NCBI GenBank assembly: GCA_004154925.1
Contig: QJNS01000306.1
Span: 18,884 to 82,883, forward strand
Reading direction: 5' to 3'
Source: Monosporascus cannonballus
Lineage: Eukaryota > Ascomycota > Sordariomycetes > Xylariales
DNA length: 64,000 nucleotides
Within the stretch, counting starts at the first letter, position 1; every line of letters begins with the position of its first letter. This document shows positions 12,401 through 26,353 of the stretch, piece after piece. The position numbers and the translations under genes were made by a program. Below the pieces are notes generated by a model. That model saw only the letters and a list, made by a program, of their open reading frames with translations. It searched no databases and was not told where the DNA came from.

Positions 12401-15400
12401 TAAAAATTAGAAAACATTTTAACTATAGGTCGTAAAATTATAAAAATTAAATTTATCGATTTTAATAATACCGTACTTATTGTTAACGACGTAAATAAGC
12501 TTAATTAGTTAAATACGGCAAAAAAACGAAATTTAACTTATAAATAACTTTAATATAATTATTCGAAAAGTTCTTCGTATCGAATTCGTTAAAAATAATT
12601 TAATTTAAAATAACCGTAACATCGTATATGGAAAAAAAGTTATAATCCTATAATATAAATTATCGATAATTTAATTAATAATCTGAATTAAGGTAATCTA
12701 TTATTATTATTATTATCGGATAAATAAAATAAAGGTTTATCGGACGAAACCGAATTATTAATATACTTCTTTATCTTTTTATTATTTTACAACATATTCT
12801 TATATAAGTAATATAATATTTATATTATAATATTATTAATAATATAATTTTTTATTTATAGAATTTTAATAAATTAATTTCGGGATTATTATATATATTA
12901 TTATAATTACTTAATTATTATATTAATGTAACTTATTTACTTATTATAATAAAATTACAAATAAAATAATTATATTTTACAATACGATATATAACATAAT
13001 TATTAACGAAATTAACATAAATAATTAAATTTATAATTTGCGTAATTTTAAATAATTATATTTCGTTCGAACGTTTTGCTTTTTATAAGATTAAATAAAA
13101 ATATCGTATTATTTATAACTAATTATAACGTATAATTTCGAGTTAATTTATATACCTTATTTATAATTAATTTATTAACTAATATTTGTAAATAGTTTCT
13201 GAAAGGTTTTCTCTTTATTTTATCTTTTTTTATATGTTATTATAATTTATATATTAATAAATTTTTTCACTTTTTCGGATTCCAAAATTATATTTATTTT
13301 AGCTATAATATTTGCGTTTAAATCTTTTTATAAATTTTTATTCGGATTATACAATTATATCGAATATTTATAAATTACGTATAAATATTTTTTATTACGT
13401 TCCTATACGTAATTTGCATATTTATTACCTGTATAATTTTATTAATTATAATATTCATAAAATAATTATACAATATATATATTTTTATTTAAACGGCCCG
13501 GTTTATGAAATTATAAACTGTTTTTCGCATTATTTATATAATATTTATTTTATATAATCTTTTTATTAAATTATCAAAGCCATAATTTATCGAAAAGCCA
13601 TAATTAATTTAATAATTTAATAATTTATAAAACCGATATATTCCGTTATAATATAAATATTATTTTACCGCTTATTATTACAAAAAATATACTAAATTAT
13701 ATTATTAATACTTATTACTTATAAAAATACCGTATTTTTCGGTAATAAAAATTCTTATTTATAATATAAACCTTTTGCAATATTATCGTATTTATAAATT
13801 TTTAATAATTATAAAATCTTATTAATTAATATATATTCGTATTAATATTAAAACGTTAAATATTTATTTTTTTAATTTTCCGCCATATTAACATAACCTT
13901 ATAATATATGTTTAATATTTAAAATTAATTACGTATAATATGTATTTTTCGTAAAAAATATTTTATACCTTAAAATAATTAAATATTACTTAGTTAATAC
14001 GAAAATGCCTTAATCGGAATTACGTTATCGGTTTCGCCTTATTGCAAATTATTTTAATATCTATTTCGTTTATTTTTTCGTTAAGGATTTTATTATTTAT
14101 TTTTGAAGTTATTTCTTAAAAGCAAATTATTTTTATTTTAATATTTATTTTGGGTATTTTTTGGTACGAAATTTTGTTATCCGTTCTTAAGCTTATATTT
14201 TAAAAATAAATTATTTTTTTAAAAATAACTTACTTTTTAGGAATAAGTTATTTTTCGAATATATAATTAATTAATTTAATTTTTTTAACCGGCCGAACAA
14301 ACTTTTTTAAGTTCATTTAATATATTTTATTAAAGAATATAACGGAAATTACCTTTATTATATTAATAAGAAATATATTTACATTTTATAATGTCGTAAA
14401 ATATGTGAAAATATATATTATAATTCGGATTTCCATTATTAAGTAAAAAACAAATTAATTAATAATTATTATATCATAAATAACGTAATTCTAAATATTA
14501 CAATATAATAAATATTTAAAAATATAAAATATTATAATTAAATAAATAATATTAATTATATATCAAATAATTATAATAATTTATAATTAATATATATTTA
14601 ATTTGAACAATTCTATATATTATATTGAAAAATTTATAATAAAATATATATTTCGTATAATATTTATATAATTATTAGGTTCTTTTCCTTATATATTATT
14701 ATTTCGTTAAAAAAAATAATATTAATTTTTTATATTTAGTAATTTATATAAATTTAATAATTTATATATTTATAATTATATAATCCTAAAGTTTATATAT
14801 ATCTTAATCTTAATTATATATATTATTTTAAAATATATTTATAATTTATTAATTATCTATAATTTATATTTATATACCATAAATCTTTATATATTTCTTA
14901 TTAATATTAATAATATATTCGGTAATTATTAAATACATTAACCTTATTTTATTTATTATATTTTATACATTTTATATATATTACTGGTTTTAATTAGTCC
15001 AATTTTGTATTAATAATTTTATAATATTATTAAACTTTTTAATTATAATTATTTATTTATATATGCTTAATATTATAAAGTTATTATAATAATATTATTG
15101 ATATTTAATAAAATATAATACTGTAATTATATTTAGAAAATATATAATAACTTAACAAAAAATTAAAATATATATAAATATCGTAATCGTACTAAATTAA
15201 TTTTTAATATAAATTATATTAAGTATGGTGCCATTTTCCGTACCTTATTTCTTATTATATATACCGTTTTTTAAATTTTGCAATAACTTACAAAATAAGC
15301 CTTTTTTAAATTAAACGATTATTCGATATATTTTTAACATTATAAGATTTTTATAAAATACATTATATTATTATGTATTAAAAAACATATATTATTTACC

Positions 15401-18400
15401 GTTATTTATAAATTAATATATATATTATTTACGATAATTTCAAAGTAATTTTTCAATAAATATTTCGTAATCTTAATTATATATATATAACTTATAAAAT
15501 AATAATAAAAATATATTTATATATTTTAATAATTTTTAAATTTCGGTTCTGTTAAATCTTATAAAAATTAATAAATAATATATTATATTATTTATTTATT
15601 TTCCTTACATTATAATATAATAATAAAATTACCGATACTGATAATACAAATTATTAAATAATAAATTTTTAAAACCGCCAAATAAATATTCTTTATATTA
15701 TAGACTTAATTGGCATATATTCTTTAAAAAAACCGCATAACTTAAACGGTTAACCGTTTTCGGAAATTTATGATTTATAACGATTTATATAATATAAATA
15801 ATATTAGAAATATAATAATTTTATTGTTCCGATTAGGAAAAATACAAAATACGATATATCTTATAGTATATATTATATAAACGTTATTTTTATAATATTA
15901 AACCAAAGAAAACTCCGTAATTATATGCAGTTAATTGCTAAATAAATAACTTTATATAACAATTGAATTTTTAGGTATTACGGCATATTTGGTATTAATA
16001 TTAAGGATTTCGGCGGTTATTCGGAATATCTAATTATTATTACATTTATATAGAATTTTGATATAAAGGAATTTTTAGAATTAGCCGGAGAAAAAATAAA
16101 AGAATTCTTAGAATTAACCGGGGACCTAATTACGCCGATAAAAAGAAAATGCGGTAAGGGAAAAAAAGTTAAATCCGGCCGTTAACTTTTATTAAAAGAA
16201 TTAAAAAACTTTAATTTAAAAAAATAATTACTAAAATTTACAATAAAATAACGACAAAATATATAAACGGCTTTGAATAATATTAATTAGCACCGCACGT
16301 CGATAGATATTAATTTTAATTACAAAAAGATAAAGTTATAAAATATAATTAATAAAAATTTATTATAAACTTAAAATTTTAAATATTTCGAATTAATATC
16401 TGGAAAAATACGGACCTTAAAATAACGATATTAATAACGAAAATATAATTTTCCTAATATTGGCGAAAAATTATATTTATTATTTATTTAGCCGTATAAT
16501 CGATTTTTTATCTTAATTATTCGACCCGAACTAAAATATCTTAAAAGTTAAAAAAAAATGAAAAAATTTAAAAATTAATATAAGGAATTCGAAAAAAAAC
16601 CGAGAAATATAATTTAAGAAATTTTAATTCGGCGTCGTAAATCAAAAGTTATAAGTTAAAAAAATAATGTGATAATAACTGCGATACATTATAATTTAAA
16701 TCATATAATGCAAAATTCCGTTAATTGTCTTAATTAAAAAGATTTATGATATATTTATTATGGCCTATAATTAATCCGGATTAAAATATATAAATATTTC
16801 GTATAAATCTTAACATATCAAAAATGAATAAACTTAATAAATTTAATAAATAAATAATATATTAATAATTTTAATTAATATTATACAAATATTTATAATT
16901 ATTACATTTTATAATTATAAGGTTATGCCGAAACCGAATACGTTTTTTATTATTGGCCTTAATTAAATCCGGCAGAATTTCGTTTTGTATTTTTTAACAT
17001 AATATTATAATTATTTTTTAATTTATTATTTATATTATTATCCGATAAGTACCGTTTATTTTTAACGTGGAATTCCTTAATTTCGATAAAAATTATTATT
17101 TCGATTTTTTTTTCCCAATATATTATACATAATATCGGGTTACGGATTTTTATATTTTAGTAAGTTCGTGGATTCCGATAATAATATAAAAATAAACGAA
17201 TAATACGAATATAAATACGATAACGAAAATAAGGTTAAAAGGTTAAAAATATTTTAAAAATAATAAGTTTTATATTACCGTTATAAATAAAAAAACGAAT
17301 TAAAGTTTTATTTAAAATTACTTAATATATTATAAATTACGTATATAAATATAAACGGTATTTTAACTAAAATTATAATTTTAAATTACGAAAATATATA
17401 AACTACATACTGGTTTAATATTTAAATTATTAATCTTAATATTAAATTATTAATTATTAATTTCAATCGAAAAATTATATACGATATATTTTAAGTAAAA
17501 CGAAATATAATTTAAAATAACCTTATAATTTTTTAAATATTTATTAAATTTATAACATAATAATAATTTATAACTTATATAAATTTGTTTACGATATAAA
17601 AATGTAACACCGTTATTTCCGATTAATTAAATTTTGTTTTTTGCAGAAAGTTATTTATATCTTTTATAAAATCGAAAATATAATATTTTTATATATTATA
17701 TATAGCTTAAAAAATAAACAAATTTTTAAAATATCTTAATATTATTATTTATCGAAACCGGGAACGGCTTTAATTAATTTAATCATATTTTGAAATAAAT
17801 ATAAATCTTTAATTTGGTTTAATTTATTTAAATATTGATTAAATAAAAACCGTTTAAATTAAATGAAAATAAATATTTATTTTACTTTTTTATTATTAAA
17901 TAAAAATAACCATACGAAAAATAATTCGTTTATCCGTCGTTTATATTAGAATTTTATTATTTCTTAAATAATTCTTTTTACCGAACCGGCTTTTAATTAT
18001 TTTTATGTAAATATTTTGGAATGTAAAAATTCAGATATATAAAAAAATTAAAAGTATATATATTATAATAAATTTTAATCGGAATTAGGTTATTACGGTC
18101 CTTTTTATTATAATAACTTTATATTTTTTCAATATATTAAAGTCGTTTTAAATTTATATTTGCTGTTAAATAACGTTTATTATTAAGGCCTTATTTTTAT
18201 TTAATATTATAAATTAAAATTACTTTATTTTAAAAATTTCAAAGTAATATCTTAACCCGCTGAAAATTTAAATTAAAATTTAATAATTCTTTGTCCTAAT
18301 TAAGATTATTTGTAGTAAATTACGTATTATTTTTCTTATTATTCCATTTTATTACGTTATTTTTTTATAACGGTTTTTATATTTTTATAAATAATACGGT

Positions 18401-20250
18401 TTTTATTTTGCCGAATCTGGACTTTTTTAATTATTTTATTTTTTAAATAATAAATAATGTTTGTTTTATATTTATCGAACGCCTAATATAATGCAAATAA
18501 TATAACTAATTTATAATTAATTATGTTTAATTATTAATAATTACGAACCGTTTAATTAAATTATTATTATAAATTTTTAATCGAAAACTTTTATATTATA
18601 TCTTATTATATATTTTAAATTATATCTAATATATTTATATTTAATTTAAAAATAATAATAAATATAACGATATAAATAAAATTATTTAATTATTTTAAAT
18701 TATTATATGTATAGAATTAATTTTCGTAAGGTATTTTAGAATTATAAAATTTAATAACTTTTCTAATTTTCGATAAATACTTCTAATTTACCATAATCCT
18801 AATTAAATACTTATACATATTTATAAATTTCGCCTTATTATTAATATAAATAATAACTTTAATAATAAAATACAAATTATTAAATTAAGTTAAGTAAATA
18901 TTATTTAAAAATCTAAATATATTAATTATTAAAAAATCGAAATAGTTCTAATTTAAATATTAACCTTTAAATATAAAAAACATAATATTAGTTTCGGAAC
19001 GCTTAATATTAAAATATCGCATTTTTGCCTTATTACTATATTTAATTAAATTACCAATTTAACGAAAACCATTATATTTCGCAATTATTTCTTTTGTAAT
19101 ATTATTAATAATTATTATATATATAAATTAATCTATATAAGCAAAAAGTTTAAAACGTAAATTACGGATATTAATATATCTAAACCGAAAATCCTTTAAT
19201 TTTAATAATAAATATATTTTGTTAATAATAATTAAATTATAATATCGTTCAAAAATAAAATTTAATATAATAATTTGGAATTAATTATTTAATATTTATT
19301 TGAAATTAACAATAATATAATTATATTATTTGATAAATATATAATTAAATATTTTTAAATTAAGTTTTTTCGTAACCGTAAATATTAAAATGTAAATAAA
19401 ATGTAAAATTATTAATATAAAATTTTATTATTTTTTTATCAATTTAATTAATAATATTACCTAAAAAATAATTAAATTATTTATTTTTAAAAAAGTTTAA
19501 ATAATTAAAAAAAAATTAAAGTTTATTTTAAAAACAAAAAAATACTAAATTTTCCGAAAACCCAATTATATATCATACCGATTTATATTTTTATAAAATA
19601 CGGCCTTATTTATTAAGTATAACGCCTAATATAAAGTAAATAAATCGAAAGTATAAGGTTTTTATAAGGTTATCGGTTATATATATAACGTTAATATATA
19701 GGTTAATTATGTTTATATCGCCAAAAACCGGTAGAAATATTCAATAAAAATAAACGTTTTATTTTAAAAAACTAAATATTCGAAAATTTAAAATATTTAT
19801 TTTAAGTTTTTAAATATATTACCATTATTTAATTAATTAGGAAAAAAATATGTTTTAAGATTTATTATGGACGATTTTAACCTTAATATATTATAATTTT
19901 AATTTTTAAAATTATATTATTATTATATTAATTTAAAAAAATTATATAATTATAATATATATTAATTTCGAATTTTGGATTATTTTTTTATTATAACAAT
20001 TTTTATTTTATATTAATTAAAACCATTATTATATTAAGAAATAAAGATTTTAATTTTGCGTTAAATTATATAGGTTAAAATATTAAGAATTTCGGCATTA
20101 ATATATATTATTAAAAGAAATAAGAATAATAATTTTTGTAAATTTATATAAGAACGTATTAAACGAAAGAAAAAAAATCATAATTTGTTATTAGACCTTA
20201 TTTTGGAGGTTTTATTATTTTTGTAAATATTATTCTTAAAGGAGTTTAGC
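9491..20250. repeat. 10.7-kb extremely AT-rich block, unclassified RIPed repeats
   Basis: Composition is visually above 80% A+T, dominated by TpA, with occasional CG-containing words (ACG, CGA, CCG). Simple TA runs occur at 9,583-9,598 and 10,270-10,281. The longest open frame (13,312-13,557) is composed almost wholly of Ile, Tyr, Asn, Phe and Leu and looks like chance. I found no LTR, terminal repeat or recognisable transposase or polymerase motif. The most economical reading is one or more very old RIPed elements. Confidence 0.6.
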
Positions 20251-20350
20251 TGATATATTGGACCCTTGACAAATAATTCTTGATCAAAAGTTAAGGCTGT
20301 GGCTACGACTGCTGCGCCGCAGGCGCAGCCACAACCTCCAAAATAGGGTC
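20193..20350. repeat. 18-bp inverted repeat spanning the AT/GC boundary
   Basis: Left arm GACCTTATTTTGGAGGTT (20,193-20,210) pairs with right arm AACCTCCAAAATAGGGTC (20,333-20,350) with one mismatch. The mismatch is a C-to-T change in the arm that lies on the AT-rich side. Confidence 0.65.
20311..20329. repeat. Perfect 8-bp-stem hairpin
   Basis: GCTGCGCC, loop GCA, GGCGCAGC. It is flanked by a weaker outer pairing (TGTGGCT at 20,298-20,304 with AGCCACA at 20,327-20,333). It is very GC-rich compared with its surroundings. No T tract follows, so nothing suggests a Pol III terminator. Confidence 0.7.
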
Positions 20351-20634
20351 CTGATCACGATGAGGCAAGAATTGATAAGAGCGCACATATTGCGCTACTT
20401 ATAGCTGAGAGTAACAGTAGCGAACCCTCCTTTTATACACGTAAATACAACTGTAGCTAAGAGGAAAAGGTACCAGGGGTGCATAAAGTAGCCTCCTTTC
20501 AGTACGTGACCAAACTGAGCCAAGGCTTAGCTGTTTGATCGACTTCAGCTATGTCATGGCCCAACCGGCCACGGTCTCCAGAAACGGTCTGCCACGACCC
20601 AAGCACAGGTGCGCGGTGGGGCAGGTCACGTGAT

Positions 20635-20704
20635 GGATCACCAACTTACTGGCTGTGAGCCAGTGAGCCGGATCACCAACTTATTGGTGGTAAGCTAGTA
20701 AGCC
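20635..20704. repeat. Tandem 35-bp duplication next to a Copia LTR
   Basis: Units 20,635-20,669 and 20,670-20,704 both start GGATCACCAACTTA and end GCC, with scattered differences. A third unit seems to begin (GGATT, 20,705-20,709) exactly where the LTR starts, so the element may have inserted inside this array. Confidence 0.7.
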
Positions 20705-20709
20705 GGATT

Positions 20710-20873
20710 TGTCAGCTAGCAGGGGGGTGCTTTAGCACCCCATATACGGAAGATTCCCTCTGATCGGAACATATATATTCCAGGACTAGATCACCTTAAC
20801 ATACAGTACGCGTTTTAAAGCATCTGCAACTAATTATTAATATATATATAACTAATATCCTTTATATCTAATA
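20710..20873 (+). repeat. 5' LTR of Copia copy 1
   Basis: Starts TGTCAGCTAGCAGG and ends ATATCTAATA, the RIPed form of the ATATCTGACA end seen at 26,178. The outer half keeps normal composition, including the short inverted pair GGGGGTGCTTTAGCACCCC; the inner half is RIPed. Confidence 0.85.
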
Positions 20874-21018
20874 ATTAAAGGTTTTATTCGCTTAATTAAG
20901 GCATATATTAATTAATTACCTATTATTTAAATAATATATGTTATATATGAATTATAATTATCGAAATACGTTAATAATAATAATAACGACCGTACCGTTA
21001 ACGTTCTTTATTTTTTAT

Positions 21019-21110
21019 GAAAAACCTAAAAATTAAAATCGTTTTAAAAGTAAATTCTAATTTAAAGCATATGCGTTCGATATTTGGAATTATATCGATT
21101 TTAATTAAAA
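21019..21110 (+). pseudogene. Copia gag relic (copy 1)
   Basis: In one frame it reads FYEKPKN-stop-NRFKSKF-stop-FKAYAFDIWNYIDFN. Copia gag proteins of fungi carry a W-x-x-F-K...A...I-W-x-Y-I-D-P motif at this place, and both stops fit RIP of Trp and Gln codons. The corresponding segment of copy 2 lies near 32,850-32,950 on the minus strand. Confidence 0.65.
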
Positions 21111-24100
21111 CCTTTAATAACATATTAAACTTATAAAACTTAATATAATTTTTTACCGAAAAAAAAACCGAATCTGTTATATAATATAAATTAATACTTT
21201 AAACGGTTTTTCGTCCATATTTATATTTTTCGAAAAAGATTATTAAAAAGTTTAATTATATTAATTATTTAATAAATACGTTTAAAATAATAATTAAATA
21301 TAAATATGCTTATAATTAACATTTTACAATATATATTTATAAGGATTAAAAATACTATATTATTTATAAAAAAAATAATTTTACGACATAAATTTTGAAG
21401 GTAATATTTTTAATAATTAAAAAAATTAAATTTTTTAAAAAATATATTAATAAAAATAATATTTTAATTTAAGTAAATCAGGCAAAATATATAATACTAA
21501 ATATTTAATTAATACTTAATAGGAACATTATAAATAGTTAAAATAAATTTAGAAATTAACAAAAACATTAAATAAATAAATTATAAAATAAATAAATATT
21601 ATAGCTTAAAAATAATAATACAATATTTCGAAAACGAAAATAACAATCGTATAAATTAACGATTTATATATAATATTAATTTTTATTATAAGGATTTAAA
21701 TAATTATTTTCCAAATAATAAAAAAAGGCCAAAATTAATAATAATACGATAAAATATTGTAAAATAATAATAATTATATTATATAATTAAATTATAACAT
21801 TTTTATAATAACTATTAAAAGTATTAAGATAAAGTTTTTAATGTTTTACGGAATATTTATAAATTCTTTTAATTAAAATAATTTTAATTAAAAACTTTTT
21901 AAAAATATTAATCCTTAACCGTAAGAAAAGAATTTTAAGCCATAAATTAAAATAAAATAACCGTAAAGGTTTCGATACGAATTAAAATAATAATAAGCGA
22001 AACTTTTAAAATTTAAATATATAATATATTTATTATAAAAATATTTAATTAATTACTTTATAATATTTAATTATTATTATATTTTTTTAAAATATTTTAA
22101 CACATTTTTATTTTAATAATAAAATAATAATATAAATTTATTAACGAATTTTAGCTAATTAAGTTTTAAAAGAAACTATTAACTGTTTATTAAATATTAA
22201 AAACAATTTAATATTTAAAAAATAATTTAATATCTTTTACAAAATATAATAAATATTAATATATTTTTTGATTATTATTTAACTTAATATTATAAATATT
22301 TTATTTTATCGGTTAAAAATTTAAATTATTTTAAATATAAAAGATTTAATATATCTTTTTAATTTAATTAATAAATTTTTAAATTTTATATTTATTATTT
22401 GAAATAATATAATATACATAAAAAATAGTTATATTGCGATTGAAAAATATAAGAAAATTAATATAATTTTTAAAACCATAATAATACGAAAATATTATAT
22501 TTATATAATATAATATATTACGAAAATTTCGTATATAATTTGGTATTTTTTCGGTAATTCCGGAAGAAAAATATTAATAAAATAATTTAAAAATAAATAT
22601 TTTTATTAAAAATAAATATAATTAAATAATTATTAAGGTTATAAATAAATTTATTAAATTTGATATTAAAAATATTAACGTAGTTATTATTTATAAAGTT
22701 TTAATAATTTATAAATTAAATATTAAGTCGTAAATAATAAAATTATTAAAAATTAATAATAATATTATATAATACTTAAAATTAAAATATTTAAAATCCG
22801 AAATAATTATTTAATTATAATTTAATATAAAAAAATTTATTTAAAAAATTTTATAATAATTAAATATTAAATATATAATAAAATAAATGTTAAAATATTA
22901 ATAAATTATAAATTAAAAGAATATTTTAATTAAAATAAAAATTTAATATTAATTTTATAAATTTTAAAATATATTTTAAAAAATATAAATATATTATATT
23001 TATTATCGATAAATATTTACGTTTTATTTAAGATATTTACGTTAAAAATCTGATAATAAAATATATTTATTATAATATTTTATTATTTTTAAAAGGTTTT
23101 TATAAATAATTAAAAATAATAACAAAATCCTAAAAGAATATTAATTTTAAAATATATTTTAATTTCTTTATTATTAAATTTATATATTTAATATTATATA
23201 TTTAAATTTAAAACAAAAATGTAAAATATTTAAAAAAATATAATTAAGAAAAAAATAATTATAATATTAAATAACGTTAATTTATTTTGATTTTTAATTA
23301 TAAATATTTTTAAATATGTAATTTTTTAGTAAAATATTTATAATATTTATTATATATATTTAATATATTAAAATAATATTTATAATTTTATTTATATACT
23401 TATAATTATTTAATTTATATTAATATATTTATTATTATAAAACAATAAATATTATAAAAATTAAATTTTAAAAATTAAATTAATTATTTTTTATTATTAA
23501 TTTATAAATATTTACGAAATTTAAAATTAATTATTTAATAATATTATTATTATGTAAAATATATAATTTAATAAAAAAGTATTTTTTTAAATAATAATAA
23601 AATTTTAAAAAATATTTTTTATATATTATAAAATAAATTATAAAAATTATTCCGTAAAATAAAAATATTTAATTAAAATAATTATTTTTGAATTTTTAAA
23701 TAAAAAAAATAAAAATTTAAATAAATTAATATAATTATTAAATAAATAAAATAAATAATTTAAAAATCATATTAACATAAATTACGTAACAAATTAAATA
23801 AATATAAATATATTTATAAAATTCTTAATTATTTTTATATAATTATTATATTTAAATTAATTTTTTTAAATTATTATTGTAATAATTATATTAATATTAA
23901 AATAAATAATACGAAATTTTCTTATATTATTTAATTAAAAATAAAAAAAGAAAATAAAACTTTTTTATAAATTATAATCATAAATTTTGCATATATTTTA
24001 TATTAAAAAAATATAATTTAAAATAAATATAAAATATAAAATATTATATTTAATATAAAATAAGTAATTTTTTAATAAATATATATAATAATCGGCCAAT

Positions 24101-25577
24101 AAATTATAGAATATTGAAAAGTTTAATTATTTAAAATATATATTATTTTTTCGAAACAGTTAATAATATTTTAATATATAAAAATCTTTTAAAATTATAA
24201 AATTAAATATATAAATAAAATATATTATTTTTATTATAAAATTATAAGAAATTAAATATAGATTTATTAAAAATATCTTATAAAATTAAAAAAATTATTT
24301 ATAATATTATAAAAAAAATACAATTTTAAAAAATTATAAATAGATTTTTAAGTAAAAAATTAAATTATAAAATATATATAAATATGTATTTATAAATTTA
24401 ATATATATAAAAATTAAAAAAATTATAATTTAATTTAATTTTTAATAAATTTTTTAATTCTATTTATTAAAAAATATATTTTTTTATAAATAATATTTGT
24501 ATAATATATTATAAATAAATTTAAGTTTTATTAATTAATTAAGTTAATAAATTTAAAAATAATAATATTTTTTAAATATTAAAATAATTAAAAATAAATT
24601 TAATAAAATATTTTAATTATTTTAATTTAATTTTATAAATAAATTTATGAATTTAAAATTTAAAAATGTTTTAAATAAATTTTGAAAAATATTTATTATT
24701 AATATTATATTATTGCCAAATTATAATATAACTTATTTAAATTTTATTAATATATATTTTAAAAAATCGATTTTATTTTTTTCGTAATATTTAATATATA
24801 ATTTAATTTATTTTTTTAAAATATTTTAAATTTATTTAATTTAATTTAAATCTTAATAATATATATTAAAAAATACCGATTACATTATATTATATTTAAT
24901 CAAAATTAAAATATTAAAATAATAATTTAAAAATAAAACTTTATTAAATATTTAAAATAATATTTTTTAATAAATAATATAATTAATTAAAAATAAATTA
25001 AAACTTATATTATAAAATGATTTAAAATAATAATAAAATATTAAAAATATAAATAAAATATAATATTTATTTATATAATAAAAATTAAATTATTATTTTT
25101 AATATAAATTTTAAAAAAATATTATTTACTTTTTAATTTATTAACAAATTAAAATTTATTTTAAATATATATTTATTAAGTATATAATATTATAATTAAT
25201 ATATTATATAATTTATTAATACCGATATTATTATATTAATAATACAATTACGATATATAAATATATTTAATTATTAATTATAACAAATTACAAAAAAGAA
25301 TTAATTAAAATAAATTATACATTTATAAATAATATATTAATTAAAGGTTTAATAAAAACCTTATTATAAAAAGTTTTTAAATATTTTAAAAAAATAATTT
25401 AAATTAATAAATATGACGGAAATTTTCGATTAATAAAAAAATACCTTATGAAAAATTTTAAAAAAAACCTTAATTAATTAAAAAAAATAATTAATGGAAA
25501 AAATATAAATTAAATAATTATGGCCTTAAGAATTATAATAATTAATACCGTAAACACTTTAAGATGTTAAAGGGGTA

Positions 25578-26178
25578 TATTAGCTAGCAGGGGGTGCTTT
25601 AGCACCCTATATACGGAAAATTCCCTTTGATCGGAACATATATATTCCGGGACTAGATATAACGAACCTGTTATATATCCACCTGGAGGTATAAGCAGTA
25701 TCCGAAATGGGGTCTTGATTTGCAGGTAATAATAAGGAGAGGAATAATCCAATAAAGGTTTGTTCGTTAAAGAGATTTAAAGATTTTTTTCCTAATTAAA
25801 GAACGGTATAATTATTTTTAATTAAAAGCTTAGATTAATAACTAAGGAGCGAAAATTAAGTAAATATTATTTATATGAAAAACCGATTCATTATATATCC
25901 CAATTCCTAAAATGAATATATTGTAGATCTATGTAATCTATATGATCTATGCGACCCAGCCTCATAGATCACTTAGATCTTTAGATCACTTCCAAGGCCA
26001 AGCCTTCCTACCCGAGGTTTAGCCGTGGCAGGCCTACGTTAGGCCTTAAAGGTTGGTCTCCTCGAGACAGGAACCCCTGTTCCTGTAACACTAGATCATC
26101 TTAAAGTGCAATGCGCGTTTTAGAGCACCTGCAACTAGTCATCAATACATATACAACTGATGTCCCTTATATCTGACA
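25578..26178 (+). repeat. 3' LTR of Copia copy 1, interrupted by a solo LTR
   Basis: Two pieces, 25,578-25,657 and 26,091-26,178, joined by a CTAGA duplication. The first piece starts TATTAGCTAGCAGG (RIPed TGTCAGC) and the second ends TATCTGACA. Apart from the outer bases it is lightly mutated. Confidence 0.8.
25658..26090 (-). mobile_element. Solo LTR of a different family inserted in the Copia LTR
   Basis: 433 bp flanked by a perfect 5-bp duplication CTAGA (25,653-25,657 and 26,091-26,095). On the minus strand it starts TGTTACAGGAACAGG and ends CAGGTTCGTTATA, the RIPed form of an ACA terminus. Near its 5' end is a hairpin (CAGGAAC, CCCT, GTTCCTG, 26,069-26,086). The minus-strand 5' third is unmutated while the other end is RIPed. 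No internal coding region is present. The family is not recognised. Confidence 0.8.
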
Positions 26179-26182
26179 TTAT

Positions 26183-26216
26183 CGGTTCTTTCGGTACTGC
26201 CGGTTCTTTCGGTACT
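26183..26216. repeat. Short direct repeat CGGTTCTTTCGGTACT
   Basis: Two exact 16-bp copies (26,183-26,198 and 26,201-26,216) right after the Copia 3' LTR and 140 bp downstream of the chitinase stop. Purpose unknown. The rest of 26,179-26,353 shows nothing else. Confidence 0.6.
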
Positions 26217-26353
26217 TTTATCGGCGGGGTACCGACTAACAGCACGTCAGTCAGCAGCATCTCCTTTATTGAGAGCTACGTTACTCACATATATGAACTT
26301 CTTTATACTCTCACTCTATCATAATGCCATACGCCTTTAGATAGCGAGCACCC

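Larger units (their letters stand above)
20251..20709. other. Island of normal composition with hairpin and tandem repeat, no gene
   Basis: About 460 bp of ordinary composition between the AT-rich block and a Copia 5' LTR. It contains a perfect hairpin at 20,311-20,329, an inverted repeat spanning 20,193-20,350, and a 35-bp tandem pair at 20,635-20,704 that abuts the LTR. No open reading frame with recognisable similarity was found. Confidence 0.6.
20710..26178 (+). mobile_element. RIP-degraded Copia LTR retrotransposon, copy 1
   Basis: The LTRs are 20,710-20,873 (164 bp) and 25,578-26,178 (163 bp after removing an inserted solo LTR and its duplication), giving a native length of about 5.03 kb. 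After the 5' LTR a Copia gag trace is readable at 21,019-21,110: FYEKPKN, NRFKSKF, KAYAFDIWNYID, with stops where TGG and CAA codons would mutate. The second copy (28,760-33,262) confirms the family by its reverse transcriptase. The central and 3' parts (21.3-25.5 kb) are almost pure A+T. The 5' flank (GGATT) and 3' flank (TTATC) do not form a target duplication. Confidence 0.8.

Noticed and set aside
13312..13557. 81-codon open frame in the AT-rich block
   Set aside because: Almost only Ile, Tyr, Asn, Phe and Leu; expected by chance in such composition.
20311..20329. Hairpin as a Helitron 3' terminus
   Set aside because: No CTRR terminus follows within the expected distance on either strand.
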